A stretch of 64,000 bases of DNA. It comes from Herbidospora cretacea. GTDB taxonomy: Bacteria; Actinomycetota; Actinomycetes; Streptosporangiales; Streptosporangiaceae. The DNA is taken from assembly GCF_001570605.1 (NCBI RefSeq), contig NZ_BBXG01000014.1, forward strand, positions 124,001 through 188,000. The letters are read 5' to 3'. Made by a program: the position numbers and the translations under genes. The notes beneath the pieces are model-generated. The model was not told the origin of the DNA. It saw only the letters and a list, made by a program, of their open reading frames with translations, and ran no database searches. Positions 9,511-17,508 of the stretch are shown one piece after another (position 1 is the stretch's first letter; each line of letters opens with the position of its first letter).

Positions 9511-10389
9511 TTGAACCGGGCCCACTACCGCTACTTCCTCGCCTTCACCCTGCCCGCGCTCGCGGTCTACGTGGTGTTCGCGGCGCTCCCGCTGGTGAAC
9601 TCCATCTGGTACAGCCTGTACGACACCGACTCGGGCGTCGCCAGGTTCGTCGGCCTGGAGAACTACGTCTACCTGTTCACCAACCCGACGACCAGCGAGC
9701 GTTTCTGGAACGCGCTGACCAACAACCTGGAGTTCTTCGCCATCCACCTGCTCGTGGAGGTGCCGCTCGGCCTGCTGCTGGCCGCGCTGCTCACCTCCGG
9801 CAGGCTGCGCCGGTCGACGGGCGTCTACCGGACGTTGTTGTTCATCCCGACCACGCTGTCGGTGGTGATCGTCGGCTTCGTGTGGCGGCTCATCATCAAC
9901 CCGCTGTGGGGCCTGGTCGACTTCCCGCTCCTCGGCGACGAGCGCACCGCGCTGCCGACCATCTCGCTGATGTCGGTCTGGCAGTACGTCGGCATCCCCA
10001 TGATCTTCCTGTACGCCGCCCTGCTGGCCGTCCCCAACGACGTGCTGGAGGCCGCCCGGGTCGAGGGGTCGGGCGCCTGGTCGACGTTCTGGCGGGTGAA
10101 GTTCCCGCTGATCGCACCGCAGTTCGGGCTGATCGCGATCCTGACGTACATCTGGACCTTCAACGGGTTCGACCTCGTCTTCGCCCTGAACGGCTCGGCC
10201 CCCGGGCCCAACTACAGCACCGACATCCTCGGCACGCTGTTCTACCGCACCTTCTTCGGATCGAGCGGGCAACTCTCCGACCTCGACCTGGGCGCGACCG
10301 TTGCGAGCGTGATCTTCCTGATCATCCTGGTCGTCACCGCCGCCTACTTCGGGCTGCTGCACCGCCGTCTCAGGAGTTACGAACTTTGA
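9511..10389 (+). CDS. ABC sugar transporter permease, first subunit (MalF type)
   Basis: A 292-residue inner-membrane permease with six predicted helices (for example YFLAFTLPALAVYVVFAALP). It has the cytoplasmic EAA loop (EAARVEGSGAWSTFWRVKFP) that docks the ATPase. TTG 9511 is chosen as start because GGAGAGG ends 6 bases before it; an earlier TTG at 9496 has no such site. Four bases overlap the next permease gene. It acts with the lipoprotein at 8142 and the second permease to import the inducing substrate. Confidence 0.9.
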   Translation: MNRAHYRYFLAFTLPALAVYVVFAALPLVNSIWYSLYDTDSGVARFVGLENYVYLFTNPTTSERFWNALTNNLEFFAIHLLVEVPLGLLLAALLTSGRLRRSTGVYRTLLFIPTTLSVVIVGFVWRLIINPLWGLVDFPLLGDERTALPTISLMSVWQYVGIPMIFLYAALLAVPNDVLEAARVEGSGAWSTFWRVKFPLIAPQFGLIAILTYIWTFNGFDLVFALNGSAPGPNYSTDILGTLFYRTFFGSSGQLSDLDLGATVASVIFLIILVVTAAYFGLLHRRLRSYEL

Positions 10390-11219
10390 AAAGCAACCGA
10401 GACCGCGCCGGGTCGCTCGTGACGCACGCGCTGCTGATCTTCTTCGCGCTGCTCGCGGTCGCGCCCATCCTGGTGATCGTGGTCAACTCGTTCAAGACCA
10501 CGCCGGGCATCTTCGGCCAGCCGTTCGCGCTGCCGAACGCCGAGACCTTCAGCCTCGGCGGCTACGAGCGGGTGTTCACGCGCGGGCAGTTCGTCACCAA
10601 CTACGGCAACAGCCTCATCGTCACGGTCGGGGCCACGGTGGCCACGCTGGTGCTGGCGACGCTGGCGGCCTTCGCGCTGACCGAGTATAAGGTGCGGTTC
10701 GCCCCGCTCGTGGGCGGGTTCTTCGTGCTGGGCATCATGCTGCCGATCCGCCTGGGCACCGTGCCGATCATCAAGACGATGATCTCCTGGCAGCTCATGG
10801 ACACGTTGACGGCGCTGGTGCTGGTCTACACGGCGATGAGCCTGCCGCTGGCGATCGCGCTGCTGATGACGTACTTCAAGGCGGTGCCGGGCGCGATCAA
10901 GGAGGCCGCGCGCATCGACGGCGCGGGCGAGCTGCGCACCCTGTCGATCACCCTGCCGATGGTCCGGCCTGGCTTGGCGGCGGTGGCGTCGGTGACGATG
11001 CTGCCGATCTGGAACGACCTGTGGTTCCCGCTCATCCTCGCGCCGAGCAAGGAGAACCAGACGGTGACGCTCGGCGTGCAGCAGTTCGTGGGGCAGTTCC
11101 TCAACGACTACCCGGCGCTGCTCGGCGCGCTCACGCTGGGCGCGGTGCCGCTGATCGTGCTGTTCGTGGTGTTCTCGCGGCAGTTCATCCAGGGCCTGAG
11201 CGCGGGCATCGGCAAGTGA
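10386..11219 (+). CDS. ABC sugar transporter permease, second subunit (MalG type)
   Basis: A 277-residue permease with six membrane helices. Its EAA loop is EAARIDGAGELRTLSITLPM. The start is TTG 10386 overlapping the stop of the first permease (CTTTGA), with AGGAG about 9 bases upstream, so translation is coupled. The C terminus ends SRQFIQGLSAGIGK, a very common end for MalG-like subunits. It is followed after 5 bp by the convergent end of the GntR gene. Confidence 0.9.
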   Translation: MKSNRDRAGSLVTHALLIFFALLAVAPILVIVVNSFKTTPGIFGQPFALPNAETFSLGGYERVFTRGQFVTNYGNSLIVTVGATVATLVLATLAAFALTEYKVRFAPLVGGFFVLGIMLPIRLGTVPIIKTMISWQLMDTLTALVLVYTAMSLPLAIALLMTYFKAVPGAIKEAARIDGAGELRTLSITLPMVRPGLAAVASVTMLPIWNDLWFPLILAPSKENQTVTLGVQQFVGQFLNDYPALLGALTLGAVPLIVLFVVFSRQFIQGLSAGIGK

Positions 11220-11224
11220 GAAGG

Positions 11225-11977
11225 TCAGCGCTGGAAGCTGGTGCGCAGCCGGTAGCGGTCGCCCCGGTAGCAGACCATCGAGGAGAACAGCGGGGTGTCG
11301 TTGGCGCCGTAGACGAGCTGGCGCATCACCAGCACCGGCTTGCCGACCTCCAGCTGGAGGTGGCCCGCCAGGTAGTCGTCGGACTCGCGGGCCTCGATGG
11401 TGGCGTTGGCGCGGGCCGGGTGGAGGCCGACGGAGGCGATCTGCTCGTAGAGGGAACCGGCGGTGAAGTCGAGCTCGGCGAAGCCGGGGACCAGCTCGGC
11501 CGGGATCCGGGTCAGGTCGAGGGCGGTCGGCACGCCGTTGAGCAGGCGCACCCGCTCCAGCACGAACAGCGGGGTGCCCGGCGCGATGGACAGCTGCTCG
11601 GCCTCGTCGAGGTCGGCCGGCACCACCTCGTGGCGCAGCACCGTCGAGCTGGGCGTCAGGCCCATCTGGCGGGCGGTCTCGGTGAACGACTCCAGGCTGT
11701 TGGGCCACTCGCGGGCGGGCGCTCCGGCGCTCGGCGCGACATACCAGCCGCGGCCGTGGGAGGGGCTGAGGATGCCCTCTTCGACCAGGGTGCGCAGCGC
11801 CTTGCGCAGGGTGACGCGGCTGATGCCGAGCCGCTCGCACAGCTCGCGCTCGGGGGGCAGCCGGCCGCCCGGCTTGAGCATGCCGGTGCCCAGCTGCTCC
11901 TTGATGAGGTTCACCGCCTGGATCCACAGCGGCTCGGGGTGATCGGCGTGGATCGACGGCGACGTCGGGGCGTTCAC
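11225..11977 (-). CDS. GntR family regulator, HutC subfamily with UTRA ligand domain
   Basis: A 250-residue regulator. Residues about 15-85 form the winged HTH (PGGRLPPERELCERLGISRV, then RKALRTLVEEGIL). The rest is a UTRA sensor domain (TPSSTVLRHEVVPADLDEAE, LVYGANDTPLFSS) that in relatives binds sugar phosphates or amines. GTG 11977 is chosen because GATAAT lies 7 bases upstream (read on this strand), implying a leaderless mRNA. It sits between the transporter and the amine oxidase operon and is the obvious local regulator. Candidate sites lie at 12009-12042 and 12151-12189. Confidence 0.9.
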   Translation of the reverse strand: MNAPTSPSIHADHPEPLWIQAVNLIKEQLGTGMLKPGGRLPPERELCERLGISRVTLRKALRTLVEEGILSPSHGRGWYVAPSAGAPAREWPNSLESFTETARQMGLTPSSTVLRHEVVPADLDEAEQLSIAPGTPLFVLERVRLLNGVPTALDLTRIPAELVPGFAELDFTAGSLYEQIASVGLHPARANATIEARESDDYLAGHLQLEVGKPVLVMRQLVYGANDTPLFSSMVCYRGDRYRLRTSFQR

Positions 11978-12008
11978 GCTCGCATTATCGCGGAACCACC
12001 CTCCGGTA

Positions 12009-12042
12009 CGCAAACCACAGAAGACCAGATGAGTCCTGGTTT
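12009..12042. promoter_or_regulatory. Candidate GntR operator region (AAACCA ... ACCAG-N7-CTGGT)
   Basis: Directly upstream of the GntR gene lie CGCAAACCA (12009-12017) and an inverted repeat ACCAG-N7-CTGGT (12024-12028 and 12036-12040), whose right arm extends to TGGTTT and pairs with AAACCA at 12012. The ACCA/TGGT half-sites are like those bound by some HutC-type regulators (DasR sites contain TGGT/ACCA). Binding is inferred, not shown. Confidence 0.4.
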
Positions 12043-12150
12043 ATCCCGGCCGGATATCCCGACAAACCTGTAGTCACCGGCATGATCAGGCAGATCCGTC
12101 TGCCGTTACGGTCACCCGAATCCAGCCTTTCGGTATCTCTGCGTCCGTAT

Positions 12151-12189
12151 TGGTATGGCGTGGTACACACTTTGGTACTAATCTGGTTA
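12151..12189 (+). repeat. Four tandem TGGT(A/T) motifs before the amine oxidase gene
   Basis: TGGTAT (12151), TGGTAC (12161), TGGTAC (12173) and TGGTTA (12184) are spaced 10, 12 and 11 bp apart, close to one helical turn each, and end just before the start codon. Same-face spacing suggests cooperative binding of a regulator or a repeat-type operator. The motif shares TGGT with the inverted repeat by the GntR gene. Confidence 0.5.
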
Positions 12190-12203
12190 TGAGAGGAGTC
12201 ATC

Positions 12204-14081
12204 GTGAGGGAACACAGCACACTCCGCGCCGAGGAGATATCGGCGGCGCGCGAGATCCTCGTCCGCGAGGGCCTGCTGAACGAGACGACCCACGTGTCGT
12301 ACCTGGGCCTGAAGGAGCAGGACAAGCGCAAGCCGGCGGGGGCGCGCGAGTTGCGGGCGATGCTCGTCGACATGGCCGACGGCCGCTCCCACGACGTGGT
12401 GGTCCGCCCGTCGGACGGCGCGCTGGTGTCGTTGACCGAGCTCGACCCGGCGGTCGACGGCCAGGTGCCGGTCATCATGCTGGAGTTCGCGATGGTCGAG
12501 GCGATCGTGCACGCTGACGAGCGCTGGCTCGCGGCCATGCGCCGGCGCGGCCTGACCGACCTGTCGAAGCTGCGCGTGCAGCCGCTGTCGGCGGGCCGGG
12601 CGATGACCGAGGACGAGCGGGGCCGCCGCCTCCAGCGCACCCTGACCTTCCTGCAGAAGGACGAGCACGACCTGCCCTGGGCCCACCCGGTCGACGGCGT
12701 CGTCGCCTACGTGGACGTCATCGAGAAGACGGTCGTCGAGGTGCTCGACAACGCCGTCCTGGACGTCCCGCAGGAGGACGGCAACTTCCACCTCGCCTCC
12801 TATGTCGGCGAGACCAGGCAGGGCCTCAAGCCGATCGAGATCACCCAGCCGCACGGCCCCAGCTTCACCATCGACGACGACCAGGTGCTCGACTGGCTCG
12901 GCTGGAAGGTCCAGGTCTGCTTCGACTCGCGCGAGGGCCTGGTGCTGCGCGACCTGTCGATCAACGACCGCAGGGTCGTCGACCGCGCCTCCATCGCCGA
13001 GATGGTCGTCCCGTACGCCGACCCCAGCCCCCAGCGCTGGTTCCAGACCTTCTTCGACGGCGGCGAGTACCTGCTCGGCAACTTCGCCAACTCCCTCAAG
13101 CTCGGCTGCGACTGCCTCGGCGAGATCACCTACCTGGACGCCGTGGTCGCCGACAACGCGGGCAACCCGCGCGTGATCCCCCAGGCGATCTGCATCCACG
13201 AGGAGGACGCCGGGGTGCTGTGGAAGCACACCTCCCACTTCACCAACTCCAGCGAGGTGCGCCGCAACCGCCGCCTGGTGATCTCCTTCTTCGTCACCGT
13301 GGGCAACTACGACTACGGCTTCTACTGGTACCTCTACCTCGACGGCACGATCGAGCTGGAGGTCAAGGCCACCGGCGTCGTGTTCACCTCGGGCCACCCG
13401 AACCCCGGCGGCGACTACGCCTACGCCACCGAAGTCGCCCCCGGCCTCGGCGCCCCGCACCACCAGCACCTGTTCAGCGCCCGCCTGGAGATGGCCGTCG
13501 ACGGCCCCGCCAACTACGTCGAGGAGATCGACGCGGTGGCCGTGCCGCGCGGCCCGGAGAACCCGACCGGCACCGGCATCACCCAGCGGGTCACCCGCCT
13601 GCGCCGGGAGAGCGACGCCCCCCGCCTGGCCGACGGCCGGAGCGGCCGGGTCTGGCGCGTGGCCAACCCCGAGGTGCGGAACCGCCTCGGCAGGGACGTC
13701 GCCTACGTGCTGCACCCCGAAGGCATGCCGGTCCTGCTGGCCGACGCCGAGTCCGACCTGTACGGCCGGGCCGTCTTCGCCTCGGGCCACCTGTGGGTCA
13801 CCGCGTACGACCCCACCGAGCTCTATCCGGCCGGTGACCTGGTCAACCAGCATCCCGGCGGGGCGGGCATGCCCGCCTGGGTCGCCGCCGACCGCGACAT
13901 CGACGGCGCGCCGATCGTGCTCTGGCACACCTTCGGCATGACGCACTTCCCGCGCCCGGAGGACTGGCCGGTCATGCCGGTGGACACCACCGGTTTCAAG
14001 CTCAAGCCATCCGGCTTCTTCGGCCGCAACCCGACGCTGGACATCCCGGCGTCCGGCGGCGCCACGCACTGCCATTCGTGA
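12204..14081 (+). CDS. Copper amine oxidase (primary-amine oxidase)
   Basis: About 625 residues, normal for bacterial copper/TPQ amine oxidases, with no signal peptide, so probably cytoplasmic like other actinobacterial enzymes. It oxidises a primary amine to an aldehyde with release of ammonia and H2O2. The TPQ precursor Tyr369 lies in VGNYDYG, the catalytic base Asp312 in YLDAVVADNAG, and the copper ligands are His420 and His422 (HHQHLF) and His581 (HFPRPEDWPVMP). GTG 12204 is chosen because GAGAGGAG ends 5 bases upstream; ATG 12189 is an alternative. It is the first gene of an operon with the SIS enzyme, sugar kinase and aldehyde dehydrogenase; the last would oxidise its product. Confidence 0.93.
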   Translation: MREHSTLRAEEISAAREILVREGLLNETTHVSYLGLKEQDKRKPAGARELRAMLVDMADGRSHDVVVRPSDGALVSLTELDPAVDGQVPVIMLEFAMVEAIVHADERWLAAMRRRGLTDLSKLRVQPLSAGRAMTEDERGRRLQRTLTFLQKDEHDLPWAHPVDGVVAYVDVIEKTVVEVLDNAVLDVPQEDGNFHLASYVGETRQGLKPIEITQPHGPSFTIDDDQVLDWLGWKVQVCFDSREGLVLRDLSINDRRVVDRASIAEMVVPYADPSPQRWFQTFFDGGEYLLGNFANSLKLGCDCLGEITYLDAVVADNAGNPRVIPQAICIHEEDAGVLWKHTSHFTNSSEVRRNRRLVISFFVTVGNYDYGFYWYLYLDGTIELEVKATGVVFTSGHPNPGGDYAYATEVAPGLGAPHHQHLFSARLEMAVDGPANYVEEIDAVAVPRGPENPTGTGITQRVTRLRRESDAPRLADGRSGRVWRVANPEVRNRLGRDVAYVLHPEGMPVLLADAESDLYGRAVFASGHLWVTAYDPTELYPAGDLVNQHPGGAGMPAWVAADRDIDGAPIVLWHTFGMTHFPRPEDWPVMPVDTTGFKLKPSGFFGRNPTLDIPASGGATHCHS

Positions 14082-14103
14082 CTCATCGATATCTGGGGAA
14101 AGC

Positions 14104-15126
14104 ATGTCAACGCCGAAAGAAGGTCACATCTCCTTCGCGTCCGCGCGGGCCGGTCAGGCCGCCGCGCTGCGGACCGCGATCGAGCGGCTGAGCAGGGACG
14201 TCACGGTCCGGCAGGCCGAGGGCTGGTTCCGGGGAGATGGCCCGATCTTCGTCGCCATCGGGGCCAGCCACGCCGCCGCCTGCGCGCCGGTCTGGACGCT
14301 GCGCAGCCGGGGCGTGCACTCCTGGCGGCTGAGCGCGGGCGACCACCCGCTGCCGTTCCCGCGCAGCGCCCACCCGCTGGTCGCGGTGTCGCAGAGCGGG
14401 CGCAGCAGCGAGACGCTGGCCGTGCTCGGCACGGTCGACCCCGATCTGCGGTACGCGGTCACCAACGCCGCCCCCTCGCCGATCGCCGACCTGGCCGGGC
14501 GCGGCGTGTCGCTGGGCGGCATCCCCGACAGCTACGCCTCGACGATCGGCTACACCGCGACCGTCGTCGCCCTCGGGATGATCGCCGAGGCGTGGGACGG
14601 CGGCACGGTCGACCCGACGTGGTCGCTGCTGCCGGGCCACGTCGACGCGTTGGAGAGCGCCCTGGCCGAGCGGGCCGGGGAGCTGGCCGCGCCGTTCGCC
14701 GCCTCCCGGGCCGGTGACTTCGTGGGCGGCGGGCCCTCCGCCGGTTCGGCCGAGGCCGGGGCGCTGCTGTTCCGCGAGACGGTCCGGCTGCCCGCCGCCG
14801 CGATGAGCACCCGCCAGTACCTGCACGGCGCGATGGAGTCGGCGGGCGACACCGTGCACGTGCTGTTCGGCGACGACCGCGAGCTCACCCTGGCCCGCAC
14901 GCTGGCCGCCGCGAACCACCCAGTGATCCTGGTGACCTCCGCCGACGTCGAGCCCGGACCCTCCTTGCAGGTGGTCCGCCTGCCGTCGGTGTCGCCGAAC
15001 CAGCGGGCGGTGCTGGAGGCGTTCGTGCTCCAGGCGCTCGTCGCCCGGACGGCCGAGGACGCCGGCGTCGACATCGAGGAGTTCGTGTTCGACAACGCCG
15101 ACACGAAGGTCGGGGCGGCCCTGTGA
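14104..15126 (+). CDS. SIS-domain sugar-phosphate isomerase/deaminase or deglycase
   Basis: A 340-residue protein with two SIS halves, like the isomerase part of GlmS, AgaS and FrlB-type deglycases. The phosphosugar loop is VAVSQSGRSSETL, and a second-half catalytic-type segment reads YLHGAMESAG. Relatives act on amino-sugar 6-phosphates or fructosamine 6-phosphates. GGGGAAAG lies just upstream of ATG 14104, and the stop overlaps the GTG of the kinase gene. Together with the kinase it would phosphorylate and then split or isomerise an amino- or glycosylamine sugar. FrlB-like deglycation is attractive given the amine oxidase in the same operon but unproven. Confidence 0.85.
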   Translation: MSTPKEGHISFASARAGQAAALRTAIERLSRDVTVRQAEGWFRGDGPIFVAIGASHAAACAPVWTLRSRGVHSWRLSAGDHPLPFPRSAHPLVAVSQSGRSSETLAVLGTVDPDLRYAVTNAAPSPIADLAGRGVSLGGIPDSYASTIGYTATVVALGMIAEAWDGGTVDPTWSLLPGHVDALESALAERAGELAAPFAASRAGDFVGGGPSAGSAEAGALLFRETVRLPAAAMSTRQYLHGAMESAGDTVHVLFGDDRELTLARTLAAANHPVILVTSADVEPGPSLQVVRLPSVSPNQRAVLEAFVLQALVARTAEDAGVDIEEFVFDNADTKVGAAL

Positions 15127-16025
15127 CGGTATTCGCCGGGCTGGACATCGGCGGCACCAAGACCCACCTGCGGTTCGAGACCTCCGACGGCCGGGTGCTG
15201 GCCGACGTGGTCGACCCGACCGACACCTGGTCGGCCACGCCCGTCGACGAGGCGGCCCGCTGGATCGCCGGCCTGGTCGAGCGGCACCGACCGGCGGACG
15301 CCACGCTCGGCGCGATCGCCGTGGGCGCGCAGGGCTGCGACGACGAGCACCACTGCGCCGAGTTGTCCCGCGCGCTGTCGTCGGCGGCCGGGGTGCCGGC
15401 CGCGGTCACCAACGACGCCGCGCTGCTGGTCCCGGCGGCCGGGCTGACCTCGGGCATCGGCGTGATCGCCGGCACCGGCTCGATCGCCGTGGCGGTGCGG
15501 CCCGGCGGCGGGCTGATGTTCGCCGGCGGCTGGGGCTGGGTCATCGGCGACGAGGGCAGCGCGCCCGCCCTGGTCAGGGAGGCCGTGCGGGCCGCGCTGA
15601 CCAGGAACGACACCGGCGACGGCGGCGACGTGCTGCTGGCGCTGCTGATCGAGGCGTTCGGCGTGCCCGGCGCGGTCGGGCTGGCCCGCAGCGTCAACGA
15701 CATCCCGACGGCCGAGCACTGGGCGCCGAAGGCCCCGGCCGTCTTCGCCGCAGCCGCCCGTGGTTCGGCCGACGCGCGCGCCGTCATCCGGGCGGGCGCC
15801 GAGAGCCTGGCCCGCCTGGTCGGCGTGCTGGCCGCCCGGGGCGCGGGCGTCACCGACGTGGTCGCGGCGGGCGGGGTCATGACGGGCCAGCCCGACCTGT
15901 ACGCGGCCTTCCGCGACGCGGTCACCCGGGACCATCCGGGGCTGACCGTCCATCTGCTGAGCGAACCCCCTGTCACCGGCTCGGTCGCGCTCGCCCGGCG
16001 TCTCCAACCTGAGGAGCAGACATGA
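15123..16025 (+). CDS. BadF/BadG/BcrA-type ATPase, N-acetylglucosamine kinase-like
   Basis: A 300-residue sugar kinase of the acetate-kinase/Hsp70 fold. The phosphate 1 motif is GLDIGGTKTHLRF, phosphate 2 is GVIAGTGSIAVAVRPGG followed by GGWGWVIGDEGS, which is characteristic of N-acetylglucosamine kinases. The adenosine loop is VVAAGGVM. The GTG start overlaps the SIS gene stop and the stop overlaps the ATG of the aldehyde dehydrogenase (ATGA), so all three are coupled. It likely phosphorylates the imported amino- or amine-linked sugar for the SIS enzyme. Confidence 0.88.
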   Translation: MTVFAGLDIGGTKTHLRFETSDGRVLADVVDPTDTWSATPVDEAARWIAGLVERHRPADATLGAIAVGAQGCDDEHHCAELSRALSSAAGVPAAVTNDAALLVPAAGLTSGIGVIAGTGSIAVAVRPGGGLMFAGGWGWVIGDEGSAPALVREAVRAALTRNDTGDGGDVLLALLIEAFGVPGAVGLARSVNDIPTAEHWAPKAPAVFAAAARGSADARAVIRAGAESLARLVGVLAARGAGVTDVVAAGGVMTGQPDLYAAFRDAVTRDHPGLTVHLLSEPPVTGSVALARRLQPEEQT

Positions 16026-17392
16026 ATTCAAGGGACAAATCGACCGGTGAGACGCTCGGCTCGGTGACCGAGTCGACGGTCTCCGACGTCGACGCCGCGG
16101 TCGGCCGGGCCGCCGCCGCCCAGCCCGCCTGGGCCGCGCTCCCCTACACCGACCGCGCCGCCGCGCTGCGCACGGCCGCCGCCCGGCTTGAGTCCAGGGC
16201 GGCGGAGGTGCGCGACCTGATCGTGCGCGAGACGGGGTGCATCCCCGGCAAGGCCGACTACGAGATCGGCGCCGCCGGCGGCGAACTCCACGCCGCCGCC
16301 GCGCTGGCCGCCCGGCCCGTCGGCGAGGTGCTGCCCTCCAACCACGCGGGCCGCTTCAGCCTGGCCGAACGCCTCCCCCTCGGCGTCGTCGCCGCGATCA
16401 CGCCGTGGAACTTCCCGCTGGTCCTGGGCATGCGGGTGGTCGCGCCCGCGCTCGCCCTGGGCAACACGGTCGTGCTGAAGCCGTCGCCGGAGACCCCGCT
16501 GAGCGGCGGCTCGCTGTTCGCCGACCTGTTCGACGGCGACGTGCTCCAGATCGTGCAGGGCGGTCCCGAAGTCGGCGAACGCCTGGTCACCCACCCCGAC
16601 ACCGCGATGGTGCACTTCACCGGCTCCACCACGGTCGGCCGTGCCATCGCCGCCCAGGCGGGCGGCCTGCTGAAGAAGGTGTCGCTGGAGCTGGGCGGCA
16701 ACAACGCCCTGGTCGTCCTGGACGACGCCGACCTGGAGCAGGCGGCGATGATCGGCGCCTGGTCCAGCTTCCACTACCAGGGCCAGACGTGCATCACGGC
16801 CGGACGCCACATCGTCCAGGCCGGGATCGCCGACGCCTACGTCGCCGAGCTGACCCGGCGGGCGGCGGCCATCAAGGTCGGCGACCCGTTCACCGAGGCC
16901 GTCGGCCTCGGCCCGATGATCAACGAGCGCCAGTTCACCCGGGCGGCGGAGATGCTGTCGGAGGCCGTGGCGGCGGGCGCGTCGGTGCTCACCGGAGGAC
17001 CCGGCGAGCCCCCCTTCTTCCGCCCCGCCGTGGTGACCTCGGTCGACCCGGGCACGCGGCTCTGGCGGGAGGAGATCTTCGCCCCGGTCGCGCCCGTGCT
17101 GGTCGTGGCCGACGAGGAGGAGGCGATCCGGGTCGTCAACGACACCGAGTACGGCCTGGTCAACTCGGTCGTGACGGCCGACCTGCGGCGCGGCCTGGCG
17201 GTGGCCCGCCGGTTGCGCGGCGGCATGGTCCACGTCAACGACGCGACCCCGCAGGACGAGGCGGGCGTCCCGTTCGGCGGGATCGGCCAGTCGGGCCTGG
17301 GCGGCCGGTCGGGCGGCGACGACAACCTGGAGGAGTTCACCACCCGGCGCTGGCTGACCACGACGGACCTGCCGGTGCACTACCCGTACTGA
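16022..17392 (+). CDS. NAD(P)-dependent aldehyde dehydrogenase
   Basis: A 456-residue enzyme of the ALDH superfamily, closest in style to benzaldehyde/salicylaldehyde dehydrogenases. TPWNFPLVLG and FTGSTTVGR bind NAD. The general base is Glu223 in LELGGNN and the nucleophile Cys257 in GQTCITAGR. The N terminus starts directly at the oligomerisation strand (MNSRDKSTGETLGSVTE), about 25 residues shorter than usual. As last gene of the amine oxidase operon it probably oxidises the aldehyde made by the amine oxidase. A strong terminator follows. Confidence 0.92.
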   Translation: MNSRDKSTGETLGSVTESTVSDVDAAVGRAAAAQPAWAALPYTDRAAALRTAAARLESRAAEVRDLIVRETGCIPGKADYEIGAAGGELHAAAALAARPVGEVLPSNHAGRFSLAERLPLGVVAAITPWNFPLVLGMRVVAPALALGNTVVLKPSPETPLSGGSLFADLFDGDVLQIVQGGPEVGERLVTHPDTAMVHFTGSTTVGRAIAAQAGGLLKKVSLELGGNNALVVLDDADLEQAAMIGAWSSFHYQGQTCITAGRHIVQAGIADAYVAELTRRAAAIKVGDPFTEAVGLGPMINERQFTRAAEMLSEAVAAGASVLTGGPGEPPFFRPAVVTSVDPGTRLWREEIFAPVAPVLVVADEEEAIRVVNDTEYGLVNSVVTADLRRGLAVARRLRGGMVHVNDATPQDEAGVPFGGIGQSGLGGRSGGDDNLEEFTTRRWLTTTDLPVHYPY

Positions 17393-17399
17393 CCCTGCC

Positions 17400-17426
17400 G
17401 GGGGGAGGACCGCCGGTCCTCCCCCC
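17400..17426 (+). terminator. Perfect 12-bp hairpin closing the amine oxidase operon
   Basis: GGGGGGAGGACC, loop GCC, then the exact complement. It begins 7 bp after the aldehyde dehydrogenase stop. There is no T run, as is usual for actinomycete I-shaped terminators. It separates the catabolic operon from the cysteine desulfurase-like gene. Confidence 0.8.
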
Positions 17427-17508
17427 GACACCGACCCACATCATGACCGCCGCATCCGTGCCGAGGGCCCTTACCCTGCGGCGGAGTGACGCGGAAGACT
17501 GTGGTGGC

